NCBI GenBank assembly: GCA_032719365.1
Contig: CM064871.1
Location: 31,159,566-31,223,565 of the forward strand
DNA length: 64,000 nt
Direction: 5' to 3'
Source: Prinsepia uniflora
Lineage: Eukaryota; Streptophyta; Magnoliopsida; Rosales; Rosaceae
The notes beneath the pieces are model-generated. The model was not told the DNA's origin, did no database searches, and saw only the letters and a list, made by a program, of their open reading frames with translations. Within the stretch, counting starts at the first letter, position 1. Each line of letters starts with the position of its first letter. Shown piece by piece: positions 46,587-57,843 of the stretch. The position numbers were made by a program, and so were the translations under genes.

Positions 46587-49500
46587 AGTGGTACTCTAAT
46601 ACCAAAGTAGTTTCAGAGCATGTTTTGCTCTCACTGTTACGCGCAGGTCGAGGATGTGATGTCTCTCCAGTGGTAATAGCCCGTCATCAACTTTATAGTT
46701 AGGGCAAGAGTAGGAGGATTCAGTGGAATCGAACCCTGATTAGGATGTGTTTGGCATGAGGTGCGATGGTTTAGGGTTTGATTGGCATGGGATGCTATGT
46801 TTTCAAGAGCTTGGATCCCGAGTAGGATTGATGTGCATGGGAATCCAACGGCTTAGAACCGTAGGGTTGTTCTTAGATGACCCGAGTTGAGACAGTTGGT
46901 AATAGGAACGTTGGATCCTTTTTGGCATGTGTTGCCATATTGTAGTGTGTCGAATCCTGGAGGGATGTCGACTGGTAGAGGATGCCCCGGTGTAGTTATT
47001 GTGTGGCATGGTAGGTCGTGTTTGTGACAGATAGTGATTGGACAGTGTTGGACACTGAGTGGTACCAGGTTTTGGAAGGCCCAGCGGCTAGAGGTCGTAG
47101 AGTCAAGAGAGGACAAGAACCTCATATCGTGGTTACTAGTTGGTGGTATGCTAGTGTCGGAATAGGACGACGTTTCAGAGTCGAGAACGATGGATCGATC
47201 AAGATAGACGTGCTGCAGTGAGCAGCCGAGTTTTTGATAACACAAGTTAGTGATTGATCAGACAAGTTTCCAGGAGAGTGGTACTTGTCGACTGGTTTCT
47301 GAATTGGATCGATCGGTGGATGTTGCGTGTTGAGCGATTAGTATCTGTGTTGAGTTGACCACATAGGTACGGGGTCTCAATAGCGATGTACGTTCGTTGT
47401 GTCTACATGAGATTATGGCTGGCACTACTATCGAGATTAGATGTAGTAGTGGTGGTTGAGAAGTGGACGACATGTGGGGAACATTCATTTTCTAGTACGA
47501 ATTGTCAGAATGGTAGTACTCGGAGTTGTGGGGTATGAGGGAGGCTGAGTTCCTCCAACCTGAGCAGAGATTCAGGGTTGGTTTGATTCGTACCCCGCAT
47601 GGCGGTGATGCAATGACGATAACGAAGGGAGATGACTAGCCACGAGCGGAGGGTATCTCAGTCGTGATGTGCTCATGGTTGATATCTACCACTACACGAC
47701 GAGGAGGATTCCTCGGCTAGTGTAGATTCTTGGGAATTATGTCGAGATGACAGATATGATGGAGATGAACTAGATGGAATCTAGCAATGGTTGAATTGAC
47801 AGGGACTATGTTCCAATAGTGATTGAGATGACTAAGTGGTGATTAGACAGAATGGTATAAATGGACGACGCGACTACTGTCATGGGGATTAGTGACCGGT
47901 TGGTCAGATATGGTGATACGCAGAGATTTGACTGCAGATCACAGCAGGAGCCTATTGTGACTCTTCAGTCGAGCGGTACATCAGGTTAGGATGATTGACA
48001 TCCTTTTGGATGTACATAAACAGTCGTAAACGGATAGGCGAGTTGGATTGTTTACGGACACGTGGATGATGTCCGAGTGAGTTGAGGACTTGGAAGCATA
48101 CCGAGATGGTTCCAACATGGTCGGAACTTCGAAATCAAGAGAAGTTGTGATTGAGACGATGATGAGAGTACTTGATTCTGCATTGTGATGCGTATTCCAA
48201 AGTCATTGAGGGTGACTTCCCATTTTTGCCCATGGCAGATGATGTTGTGTCACTAGTACATTAAACGTGTATTGGCTGAGGGACCTATGATTGGTTTGGG
48301 TCATCGAGAGGTGTTGGGGATTTTGAGGTTGGAGAAAGAAATTTCTCATTTTCTACTCGTTAGCAGATGATGCTTGGTGGCACCAGATGGGATGAATTAC
48401 CTTGCTAATTATGCTAAACTAGGAGCATAGAAGAATCATATCGTGAGACAGTTGAAGAATCTCTTGGCATAGTTGGTGAGATGACAAGATAGAAGTTGGA
48501 TATGGGAGTGTATGATCAGTCTTGGATAAGAGAGTAGGGATTGGGCTGGATTGAGGTGCGCCTGGTGACGGACGGTTGACGTCCAAACCATGTTTGGAGC
48601 GCGAACAGTACTGCGTGGTTGGACGTTGCTGGAGTGCAGTCCTTGAGTAGGCCGAGTAGTGCCTTAATGATTGATATGATAGGGTGCATCAGTGTGTTGT
48701 GCAAGTTGGACGATGGGATTGGCTACGGTCAATCGGTATGTTGGGTTTAGAGTTACCTGAGAGGATAAATGTGTTCTCGAATGGATAGAGTCCTAGATGG
48801 ACATGAGATGGCAATCAGATTAGATCCGATAGTGACATTTCGATGGGGATTATGATCTGATGTGTTTCAACATGATGATATGATGACTGGAAGTCGACTA
48901 CTATGTGCTCGAGCAGAGTGAATTGGTAGGGTTCAGTGATTAATGTGAACGGGGGCTCAAGTCATGGATGACTAAGGGAACCCTACAGTGCAGACGTATT
49001 ATCTCTACTGAGACAAGTATTCGATGGGATCCAAATACGCCCAAGATGGGTAAGAGGTCGAATGTGTATCGACAGAGTACGTGATGTGATGGTTTGTGAC
49101 TCGAGTGTGTCAAGATTTCAGCGTAGGTCATGGAGTGACACGAGATACGATATGGGGACTCGAGAGTGAGCCGAGATCCAAGTAGCGCAACGAAGCCGCA
49201 GTGGAGCTGGGAGTTGCCAGCGAGTCATGATGTTTGTTGATAGGATTGGCTTCCGTACGAAGTCAATCTGTCATGTGGTGGTGATGGATTAAATTGGTAT
49301 CTGATGAGTTCGGATTGGTGTGTAGTGATGGGATTCTAGTGAGAGTCATGATGAGTATGAGAAAACGAGAGTTGACTCGTGTGAGTATCGAGTTCGATTA
49401 AACCTGCGGTATAGTTTGAGTATGGTATGCAAGGTACGATTCTTGCCATTGTGATGGCAGAATCTAGCGGATGTTGACAGATCGGATGCTGAACAGGATG

Positions 49501-49937
49501 TCAGCTCGTTTATCGAATGAGAAAAGTCGTCAGGCTGAAAAGTCAACTTGACGACTCGAAGTTCGAACGTGTCCGAGTGGTAGACTAAAAAACCGACTAC
49601 GATGTCAACTTAGGTTGTCAACTGAGAAAAACCATCAGGTTGAAAAGCCGATGTGATGTCGACTCAGTATATTTGACCTATCAGAGTGAGTGACAAGCGA
49701 GATCAACGAGTATCGAAGTCTTGAGTGAGACTTACGAGTCGACGTGTGGCTTCTCAAGGGTTGAGTTGGAGCTTTGGAAGCTCCGGTGACAGTGCGTACC
49801 GACGAGTACGGTGTTTGTGACGGACGTGTACTTTTACACAAGCGTGCCCGAGTTGGGGACGTGATTGGATTCCACAGTTACTTGTGGATTTGGGTCAGTA
49901 GGAATTTCGAGGATAAAATTCTTTAAGGAAGGAAGTT
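46587..49937 (+). other. LD3 internal region (non-coding) with altered PBS
   Basis: 3351 bp. At the left, 46588-46618 reads AGTGGTA, then CTCTAATACCA, then TTTCAGAGC. The PBS is split by a short inverted copy of itself. Blocks at about 47350-47600 and 48110-48240 match LD1 (20740-20960, 21230-21350) and LD2 (reversed). The right end reads GGAATTTCGAGGATAAAATTC, then the PPT TTAAGGAAGGAAG at 49923-49935. No gag or pol domain was recognised in any frame. Confidence 0.8.
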
Positions 49938-50406
49938 TGTAATGACCCGTCCCTGATTTTAGGGATTAATTAAGACTAATTATGGATTATTGGGGCTAAT
50001 CGGGAATTATCCGAGGATTAAAGGACGTTCAGGGTGAAATTACAATTTTTCCCCTAAACGAGTGCAAAAGGTTGACTTTTGACCCGGGAGGTCCAATGGC
50101 CAAGGGCCAACGACCGTTACGTAGATTGGGTCGATATGAGTCCGTAGACATGCGGTACGTCAAAATCGAAAGCTCGACAAGAAAGTTACGGTTCATGGAA
50201 GTTCCAAGGAACTATTTACAGCGGCACTTTTTACGAGGCAAAGTGGATTTTTGTCCTATTGTGGGCCCTAGATATTTTGTTTCAGGCCCAATGGATGAGT
50301 GACAAGTGTCACTCATCCTTTGTCCAGTATGATTACATTCATGCATATCACCCCATTTCATCCTCATCGAATATTCATCCGATCTCACCCGAAACCCACA
50401 AACCTA

Positions 50407-50421
50407 CCCCCCCCCCCCCCC
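50407..50421 (+). repeat. Poly-C tract (15 bp)
   Basis: Within the LD3 3' LTR. The 5' LTR has only CCCCTCCCC at the matching place (about 37470), so it is a post-insertion expansion. Confidence 0.85.
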
Positions 50422-51565
50422 TCTTTCCCCCACTTCTTTCGATTGAGACCAGCAGCTGGGCTGCTTGAGAGGGTGACAAAATGTGGCTAGGAGATCAGGT
50501 GATGGTGAGAGCCAGGCTGAGCCGTCGTAGACGGCGAAGGAACGTAAACCCGAGAATCCCGTTTTGATTACGAATTTGAGATTTTTAGTTTCGACATTGG
50601 GGGGATAATTCTAATGATTTGATGATGTTTATGGGTTGTGTACGAGCCTCTGGGGATCAAGACCATGGCCTGAAGTGGTCTAAAACGGCCAGAAACAGAG
50701 GCTGGAAACTAGGCAAGGGTTCATCGTTTTGAATAGGTATCTTATGGGCCGTGTTTCCAATTTTTGAGTCCATAGATTGGTTGCATAGGATGGGACGAAG
50801 GGTTAGGAATTGGAAGGAATGAAAATGGCTGAAAAATTAGAGAGATCTGTCCTCGTCGGTCCAGTTGGACCTGATTTATAGTGAATCGGGTTTGAACCGG
50901 TTCATGCGAGGCTGAAGATGACACTGTTCATCGCGCGTGGACTTCCCTCGCAGGGTCTTCAGGTGGCGCATGGAGGCGCGTGGGGTCGTGTTTTGGAATG
51001 TTGTCAACATATGAAATCATCCTTTCGATGTAACGAACATTTTGGGACTGGATTTGAGTCGATCGGACACTATTTCGATATAGTTCGGAATGTCCGAAGG
51101 TTTAGGATCGAGTTTAAAAAATAGTTAAAAATTCGAGAAAGCTACGGGTGTTTAATGAGAGGTTATTAAAGTAGTTAGTAACCCTCTAGCATAATTTGGA
51201 CAGGTTTGGGAATCCCGGTGATGGTGATTGGTCCGGGAGAGGCTTTTGGCACTCGTATCGAGGCGCGGTAAGGACGGTATGTGAGTGGACCTTGATTTCT
51301 AAATTGAAGCATGCATAACTGTTTTATATGCTTTAATGAACATGTTTTGAGATGCCATGAGTGCATATCTTATAATTACTGGGCATTTCGGAGGAAAATG
51401 CACCATTGTACGTAGTTCGTTGTTTCTGTTTTATATAATGTTTGGGCTTCGGCCAAGTGTACTACGTGCGTATGTTTTTCACGGTTTATATGTGATTCCG
51501 ATGGTTTCATGGAAAGGCATGAAACTGAGGAACTGATTTGCTGTTTTGGGATGCCGAGGATTGGT

Positions 51566-51697
51566 TTTGGGCTGAGACCCACATGTCTTTGATGTGGGCT
51601 GAGTCCCTACTGATTTTCGTTTTGGGCAGAGTTCCCACATGATTGGTTTTGGGCAGAGTTCCCATTTACTTTGGTTTACGGTTTTTGGCTAAGGCCC
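51566..51697 (+). repeat. Mini-hairpin array in LD3 3' LTR
   Basis: About five units, counterpart of 46130-46265, with GGG/CCC around CTGAGA in the first and weaker pairing in later ones. Confidence 0.7.
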
Positions 51698-52025
51698 TAA
51701 TGGTTTCCTTTTGATAATTGGTTTTCGAATGCATGCATGCATGCTTTTTAGTGAAGGGCATAAACGTCTCTTTATGAACTTGTTTTTGTAAAATGTTGTT
51801 TTGTCCACTTATAGCTTTTCAATGATTTTAATGCCCTTCAGGTTGACAGCGGATGTGACTGTAGCGGAGACCGAGACATCACACTGCTCCTGCAATCCTG
51901 ACGCACTCAGGATGCCCCGGTGGGGCTAAGGTTGGAATGATCCCTTGTCTGACACTTTGTGTCAGACGGGAGCAAGCACGTCCTACGTTAATCTCAGGGG
52001 ATTTAGGACGGGTTGTGACAACATC

Positions 52026-52634
52026 TATCCCAATTGGCCATGATTAATGTTGAATAATGGAAGGGATTGAAATATGTTTATCAGTACGTGCAGGTCGTAA
52101 GCCCAAGAAATTACTATGAGAAGAAAAGTGGGAACGTTATTCATGTCACTCTAAGACTCTATCTATTACATTGGTAGATGGCATACCCTTCATACAGTTT
52201 CATGTTGCTCGGATTTCATCACTGGCCCCCCTAAGACTAAGTGAATCTAGGGAGGTGAGATCAGAGGTGCAAGCCCTTCTTTTCATGCATTGTCTCGTAA
52301 CTCTTATATCTTATGCAGGTTCTAACGATTTCCCTCTTATGCATTCACACCATTCTTCATGTAGAATTTTATGTGTTGCATTGATTTGGACGTTTTTGGA
52401 CTTATGTTTTTGCATATTTTTGTCGTGATCTACCTTGCATATTCTTGGTTATACTCTTTAACTTCTTTACATACTTGACTATAACCTGTTCTTTATACGT
52501 ACAATGTTGTTTGCGTATTTTCTGCTCTCTACATTTCATGACTATCTATCTTGCTTGCCCATTTCTCTTATTTATTGTCGCGATTAGAATATGACTCTCA
52601 CATTTTATGTTTGTTTCATCTCAGGTTCCTAGGC
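52026..52634 (+). other. Athila leader, second part
   Basis: Continues the leader after LD3. T-rich DNA without a recognisable domain up to the gag start at 52635. Confidence 0.65.
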
Positions 52635-54560
52635 ATGACCAAGCCAAATCTAGTGATTCCCACTTGCAGATCTCCACGCTTTGCTAGTTCCGATACACAT
52701 CCTAAGCTGGGAGGTGAGTTAAGGGAAACGAAGTTTGAGAGTTCGACCTTAGAACCCATCATTGAAACTACTTTTGAGGAAGTCTGAATTTGAGTCCTCT
52801 TCTTCCCCTAAACATCAACTTGAAAGTGAACCCAAAAATAAGATGGCCAACAACGAATGTAAGTCTCTTCGTCAACATACTTGCTCAACTGAGTGGAGTA
52901 TAGGACCCTCCTGCATTGTTTTTCCTCTACCCAAGGAAAATAAAGCGGACATTGAGCATAAGAGTGATTTCCTTCATCGACTTCCAACCTATTATGGGTT
53001 ACCCAATGAGGATCTGAATAAACACCTTAGAACTTTCCAATTTGTGTGCAATAGCATGAAACCAAATGATGCTGATGATGAACTTCTGCAACTTAAGGCA
53101 TTTCCCTTCTCTTTGGCTGATAGGGCCCAATCTTGGCTCATGTACTTGCTCGCCAATCATATCACTTCTTGGCAACAACTTGCGGACTTGTTTTTGGCCA
53201 AGTACTTTCCCGCTTCTATGATCACATCAAAGAGGCAAGAGATCACATCAATTACCCAAGCACCAGACGAAACCTTTGGTTCATACTACGATCGTTTCAA
53301 GGTTCTTTGTTCTATTTGTCCTTCACATGGTTTCTCGGAGATTAACCTAATGAATTACTTCTATGACGGTCTCAAACCCATGGACCGAGACCTTCTTGAT
53401 GCTGCTTCACATGTGGCATTTTATGGACTTAGATGAGCCTGAAGCAAGACAGTTACTTGAGAGTAGGTCTTGAGAGTAGGGCCACCAATGATGCCTATTA
53501 TGGCATGTCTCACAAGAAGGAGGTAAGTGCACTTAATTCCAAGGGTGCCTCAGATGAAAAGATTGAAAAGCTCCAATCTACGCTTGAACAAGTTTTGGAA
53601 TTAGAAGCTGTGGCATGTGCCAATTGGATGGACACCTAAGTGATCAATGCCCTCAAGTTACATACCTAAATGATGGCATGAAACAAGCCAACGCCTTAGG
53701 AGGATATTAAGGGGACCACCGATTGAATAACTTTAACAACTCTAGACAAGGGAACCGTGATCATCTGAGATTCAAGTGGAACAGTAATGAAGGATGTTTG
53801 AACCCTCCAACTCAACACCAACAAGGGTACTCACGACAACAATTCATGCCAAGACCATCGATGCCTCATCAACCTATTGGTATACAACAAGCTCTTCCGG
53901 TTCATCAATTTTCTGACCCGAATTATGATAAGATGTTTGCACAATTATCTACTTCAACTCAAGTACTTCTGGACAGCCAAAAGAAAACAAAGGAGACGTT
54001 GAATACTCATGGTCGTGACATTTCTGAAATGAAGAAGCAAATTAGTCAAGTTGACGATTTCATGGGACAAGTCAAAGATACGGGGAATTTGCCTTCACAA
54101 ATATTTCCCAACCCAAAGAACAATGCTTTTGAGCATGCTAGTTATTTTACAACTCGAAGTGGGAAGGCTTTGCATGACCCTATGCCCAAGGAAGGAACGA
54201 AATCCAATTCTATGGATGCTAGGAAGGAAAGTGACGAAATTTTTCAGAATGAATATGATAAGATCACCATTCCAAACAAGAAAGTGCCACCAATGCCAAC
54301 ACCATCTAGCCACAGCAAAGGTAAATATCCTATCTCTTCAAATTCTATTCCTACTAACACCTTGTTGTCTCGTACATCCTTTCCAAAAAAATTTGCAGAA
54401 ACTAAGAAGGATGAGAAGTATGATGAGATCCTTGACATATTTTGGAAGGTAGAAGTGAACTTACCATTGATTGAATGCATCAAACAAGTACCAGCTTATG
54501 CCAAGTTCCTCAAAGAGTTATGCACTCAAAGACAACAAACAAGAGAAAAAAAAGGTGGTT
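52635..54560 (+). pseudogene. gag: Athila gag
   Basis: The start at 52635 (MTKPNLVIPTCRSPRF) is chosen because upstream frames are leader-like. A frameshift near 52770-52787 leads to the main capsid part (to 53436): FLHRLPTYYGLPNEDLNKHL, LKAFPFSLADRAQSWL, TSWQQLADLFLAKYFP and ETFGSYYDRFKVLCSICPSH, which is the Retrotrans_gag fold. Shifts near 53415-53470 break the end of capsid. A zinc knuckle follows at 53609-53650, CX2CX4HX4C (C-GM-C-QLDG-H-LSDQ-C), in a different frame from its neighbours. The tail (53723-54562) is Gln/Pro-rich, then coiled-coil-like (53930-54060), and ends VEVNLPLIECIKQVPAYAKF..LKELC. An A8 run (about 54545) shifts the frame into protease. Gag would build the particle; at least four lesions prevent it. 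Confidence 0.85.
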
Positions 54561-54926
54561 AAGGTAAACGAAACTGCTACTACAGTCATCCAACAAAAAC
54601 TTCAACCAAAATTGAAAGATCCTGAGAGCTTTTCAGTTCCTTGCGTAATAGGTAACAAGTCTTTTGATAATGTCATGTTAGATTTAGGTGCATTAATCAA
54701 TGTTATGCCATACCATATATATGTATTAATGAATCTAGGTGAATTAAAGAAAGACAATGTGATTATTCAATTAGCAGATCGTTCTGACGCATATCCAAGG
54801 AGATATATAGAAGATGTTCTTGTGCTGGTCAATCAACTTATCTTTCCTGCTGACTTTTATGTAGCTAACATGAATGAGAGTCGTTTGGAAAACACACCAT
54901 TGCTTTTGGGACACGTCCTTTCATGA
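54551..54926 (+). pseudogene. pol: Athila aspartic protease region
   Basis: After the A-run frameshift: KVVKVNETATTVIQQKLQPK, FSVPCVIGNKSFDNVMLDLGA, INVMPYHIYVLMNLGELKKD, then the linker to RT ending LLLGHVLS. The catalytic motif of Athila proteases is DLGASINVMP; here Ser is Leu (TCA to TTA), while the Asp is kept (about 54680). It would cut the polyprotein. It stops just before the solo LTR that splits pol at 54950, with a further stop at 54924. Confidence 0.8.
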
Positions 54927-54949
54927 CGACTGTAAGAACAGAGATAGAT

Positions 54950-57843
54950 GACATGACCTACCCCCAATCCCCCGGGATTAAGGGCTAAGCCATGCTTCCG
55001 TCTAACTTACGTGCGACATGAAGGCTAAACCGACATCCAACCTTCACGTAACACGTGAGCCGAACAAGGGATTCCCAAGAAACTGTCCACAAGTTCTGGA
55101 CTTCCCAGAGCGTGTAGAATCTACTGTGGATCACGTGTGTAATGTCTCTGTCTCTCTCTACTAACAGCTCGTACCGCAACAACCTGGAAGGTATCGAAAA
55201 CACAAAAGACTGTGAGTGGACAAAAATGAATAGTACATTCAGAAAACAGGTTATAAGAAATTACATTTATACCCTCCATGAAAAACCAATGCATGCATAT
55301 GAAAACCAATTCACAAAACCATTTCATATCCAAAAACCATCAATGAAAACCGGAATCGTTTCTTTTCTCAAATCCGTAACTCAAATCCAGGGCCTCAGCC
55401 CAAAACTCATTAAATCCAAGTCATTCGGGCCATTTCCCAAAACATCTGAAAACCAGTGAAACCAGTGAAAAACATCAATCAATCATGTTGCTGGATCTCA
55501 AGTGCGCCCGAGTCTTTAAACTCAAAACACATGCGCATAATCAGGCCTTCCCTAGATATCAACGAGTCTTTAAACTCAAAACACAATCAACAGGCCTCGG
55601 GGGATATCACAATAACCGAGTCTTTAAACACAAAACATATCAATCCAGGGCCCTTCTCTGTCAATCAACCGAGTCTTTAAACTCAGAACCAGATCCAGCC
55701 ATTTTTCGGGTCTTTAAACCCAAAACCAAGTGAAAATCATAGAAAATCCATATCCGAATTCGTAATAATGATTCCGTAAGCTAGCATCTAGAACCATCAT
55801 CCCGAACCCAAATCCAGAATTTCACTTTCAAGTTCCAAAACTGAATCTGAATCATTTTTTCCGAAATTCGATCACGTTTATCGAAATCACATGAACAGGG
55901 CTTCGAGCCCGAAATCACTTTCTAAAATCCATTATAAATCATTGAAATCAAATCATATTTCAAATCCCAAAATAAAATCATCAAAACTATCATCAAACCA
56001 CAGTAGAAAACCATATCTCGTAAAATGTGCAATTTCGTAAATACCTCGAAATACGTGCAAAACCTTAAATCACCAAGACCAAATCATAAACATAGAAATC
56101 ACATATAAAAACATATAAAAACATTTATGTATGCATCATAAGTGGAAAGGAAAGTCCACTCACAGACCATTCGCGTCGTCGCCTCGATACACGTGCACTT
56201 ACGCTGTTTCCGGCCAATGCACTATCACCGGCTTATCCGAACCTATCCAAATCCCATAATAAGGTCACTAACTACTTAATTAATCTTCTAATAAAGCCCC
56301 GTAATTTTCCCAAATTTTTAACTATTTTTAACCGAGCCCTAAAATCTTCGGACATCTCGAAACATATCGAGACGATGCTTGATCGACTCAAAAACAGTGC
56401 CAAAATGTTCGTTACATCGAATAATTTACAAGTCATATTGGAACCTTCCCCAAAAGGGACCCTACGCGCCTTCACGCGCCGCCCAAACGGGCTGCGTGTG
56501 GGCCTCACGTGCTAGGTTACTGTTCATCTTCAACCTCTTGCTGGACCGGTCTAAACTGGTTCGAATTGGCTCAGTCCAGCCGAAACTGCGTCCACTGTTC
56601 AGCATCATATCCTGTCCAATTTTGCCCGTTTTCAATCCTATTTAATCCAATAATTTTGTCTCTTCGGTTCTAATCATTTTACAAGTTCAAAACCTGAAAG
56701 TAAAGGCAGAGAAATACCTCCTCACGTCGAGTGATGAACCGGCCACATTCCATCCCTAGTCTCTGGCCTCAAGGCCAAGGTTTATCGACTCCTGACAACC
56801 TCAAATTCATTATCCAATGAACCAAATCAAACGATAACCCCCAATTCAAGATTCACCATTTTTGAAGCAAACATAACAGTTTCGAGTGTTTGGGCTTACT
56901 GTCGCCGTCGTGCATGACCGTGGCCTCCATCCTCATCGTCTCGACTCCCTTTCCAACTTTCATTAACACTTCAAGGCAAAAAGGTGAAGGTCGAAGGTAT
57001 AAAGTGTATGGTTTCCTCACAGTTTCAAGCGTGCCCTATTTTCCACGGTGTCGTGGCCACCGTCCACGGCGGCCCATCGTGACGGCACCACTACCATCCT
57101 CACCGTCTGGTCTCACAGTTTCCTTCACACTCACAAACACTCATCTGAAGTTGAGGGTTCAAGAAGATAGCTTTCATGATCACTTGTCTCTATTTTTCCA
57201 AGTTACCCAAACCGTGCCAAAATGCTTAGAACATTTGTAGGCGATGAGAGATGGTTCCACAGCCATCCAGAGAGGGCCAAGTATCCCCATCTCTGTGGAC
57301 CCATTCCCTAAGGCAGCCACATGTCCAACATTAACTGGGCACAGATCCCAAGGCATCACAATGACCATTTTACCCTTATTCCATAAATTACCATTTTGCC
57401 CCTCAAGTTCCTAGACTCGTAACGTTGTCATCCAAACTCCAATTGACGCATACCGCCTATTGTTGTACTCAGGGGAGTGAGACCTACCTAACGGTCCTCG
57501 AATTTTGTACAAAAACCATGTCGTATGGAAAGTCAACAAATTGTCCATTTTTATCCAAATTACCAAAATACCCCAAATCTTCCGAACATCATAACCTTTT
57601 CCTCGAATGTCAGAATCGGACGTGCCACATGTCTATGAACTCGTGACGTCACTAACTACGTCACAATCATCGGTCAAAGTCCATTTGACCGCCCGAACCA
57701 AAAGTCAACCTTTTTGCCCATTCTAGGGGGAAAATCATCATTTTGCACCGTCCATCCGAAACTGTCCAACTAATTACCGATTAACTTCACTAATCCGTCA
57801 TTAATCACTAATCTAATCCCGATTCCCGGGACAGGTTGTTACA
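54950..57843 (-). mobile_element. Solo LTR of the long-LTR family, TSD TAGAT, splitting Athila pol
   Basis: On the minus strand it runs from TGTAACAACCTGTCCC (right end, 57843) to ..GGTCATGTC(A) (left end). TSDs TAGAT at 54945-54949 and 57844-57848 are perfect, but the expected first base T of the left end is shared with or lost against the TSD. 2894 bp. It holds a CTTTAA-loop hairpin array at 55509-55722 and ATGCATGCAT at 55289. Open frames in it are not protein-like. Confidence 0.9.
55509..55722 (-). repeat. Mini-hairpin array, CTTTAA spacer units
   Basis: Five units CGAGTCTTTAAACTC at about 55509, 55563, 55616, 55669 and 55707. One has lost pairing (ACAC for ACTC). The last has both arms changed together (CGGGT/ACCC). 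Spacing is 38-54 bp. Confidence 0.85.

Larger units (their letters stand above)
37012..52020 (+). mobile_element. LD3: long-LTR non-coding retrotransposon, TSD ACATC
   Basis: TG..CA ends (TGTAATGACTCGTCC to GGACGGGTTGTGACA) and perfect TSD ACATC at 37007-37011 and 52021-52025. The 5' LTR is split (37012-39051 and 45755-46586) by two later solo LTRs; the interior is 46587-49937 and the 3' LTR 49938-52020. Without the insertions it is about 8.3 kb. The interior shares blocks with LD1 and LD2 but has no recognisable coding domain. It inserted in the leader of the Athila element. Confidence 0.92.
49938..52020 (+). repeat. LD3 3' LTR
   Basis: 2083 bp, about 0.8 kb shorter than the reconstructed 5' LTR. 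The sequence jumps at about 51545 from the segment matching 38605 to the segment matching 46037, so the middle, including the 38637-38923 array and the GTCACGG..CATTGCC block, is deleted. A poly-C run lies at 50407-50421. The GGGCTGAGACCC-type array remains at 51566-51697. Confidence 0.88.

Noticed and set aside
52171..52428. Hydrophobic 85-codon frame upstream of gag
   Set aside because: Part of the T-rich Athila leader; hydrophobicity follows from T-rich codons and there is no known leader protein here.
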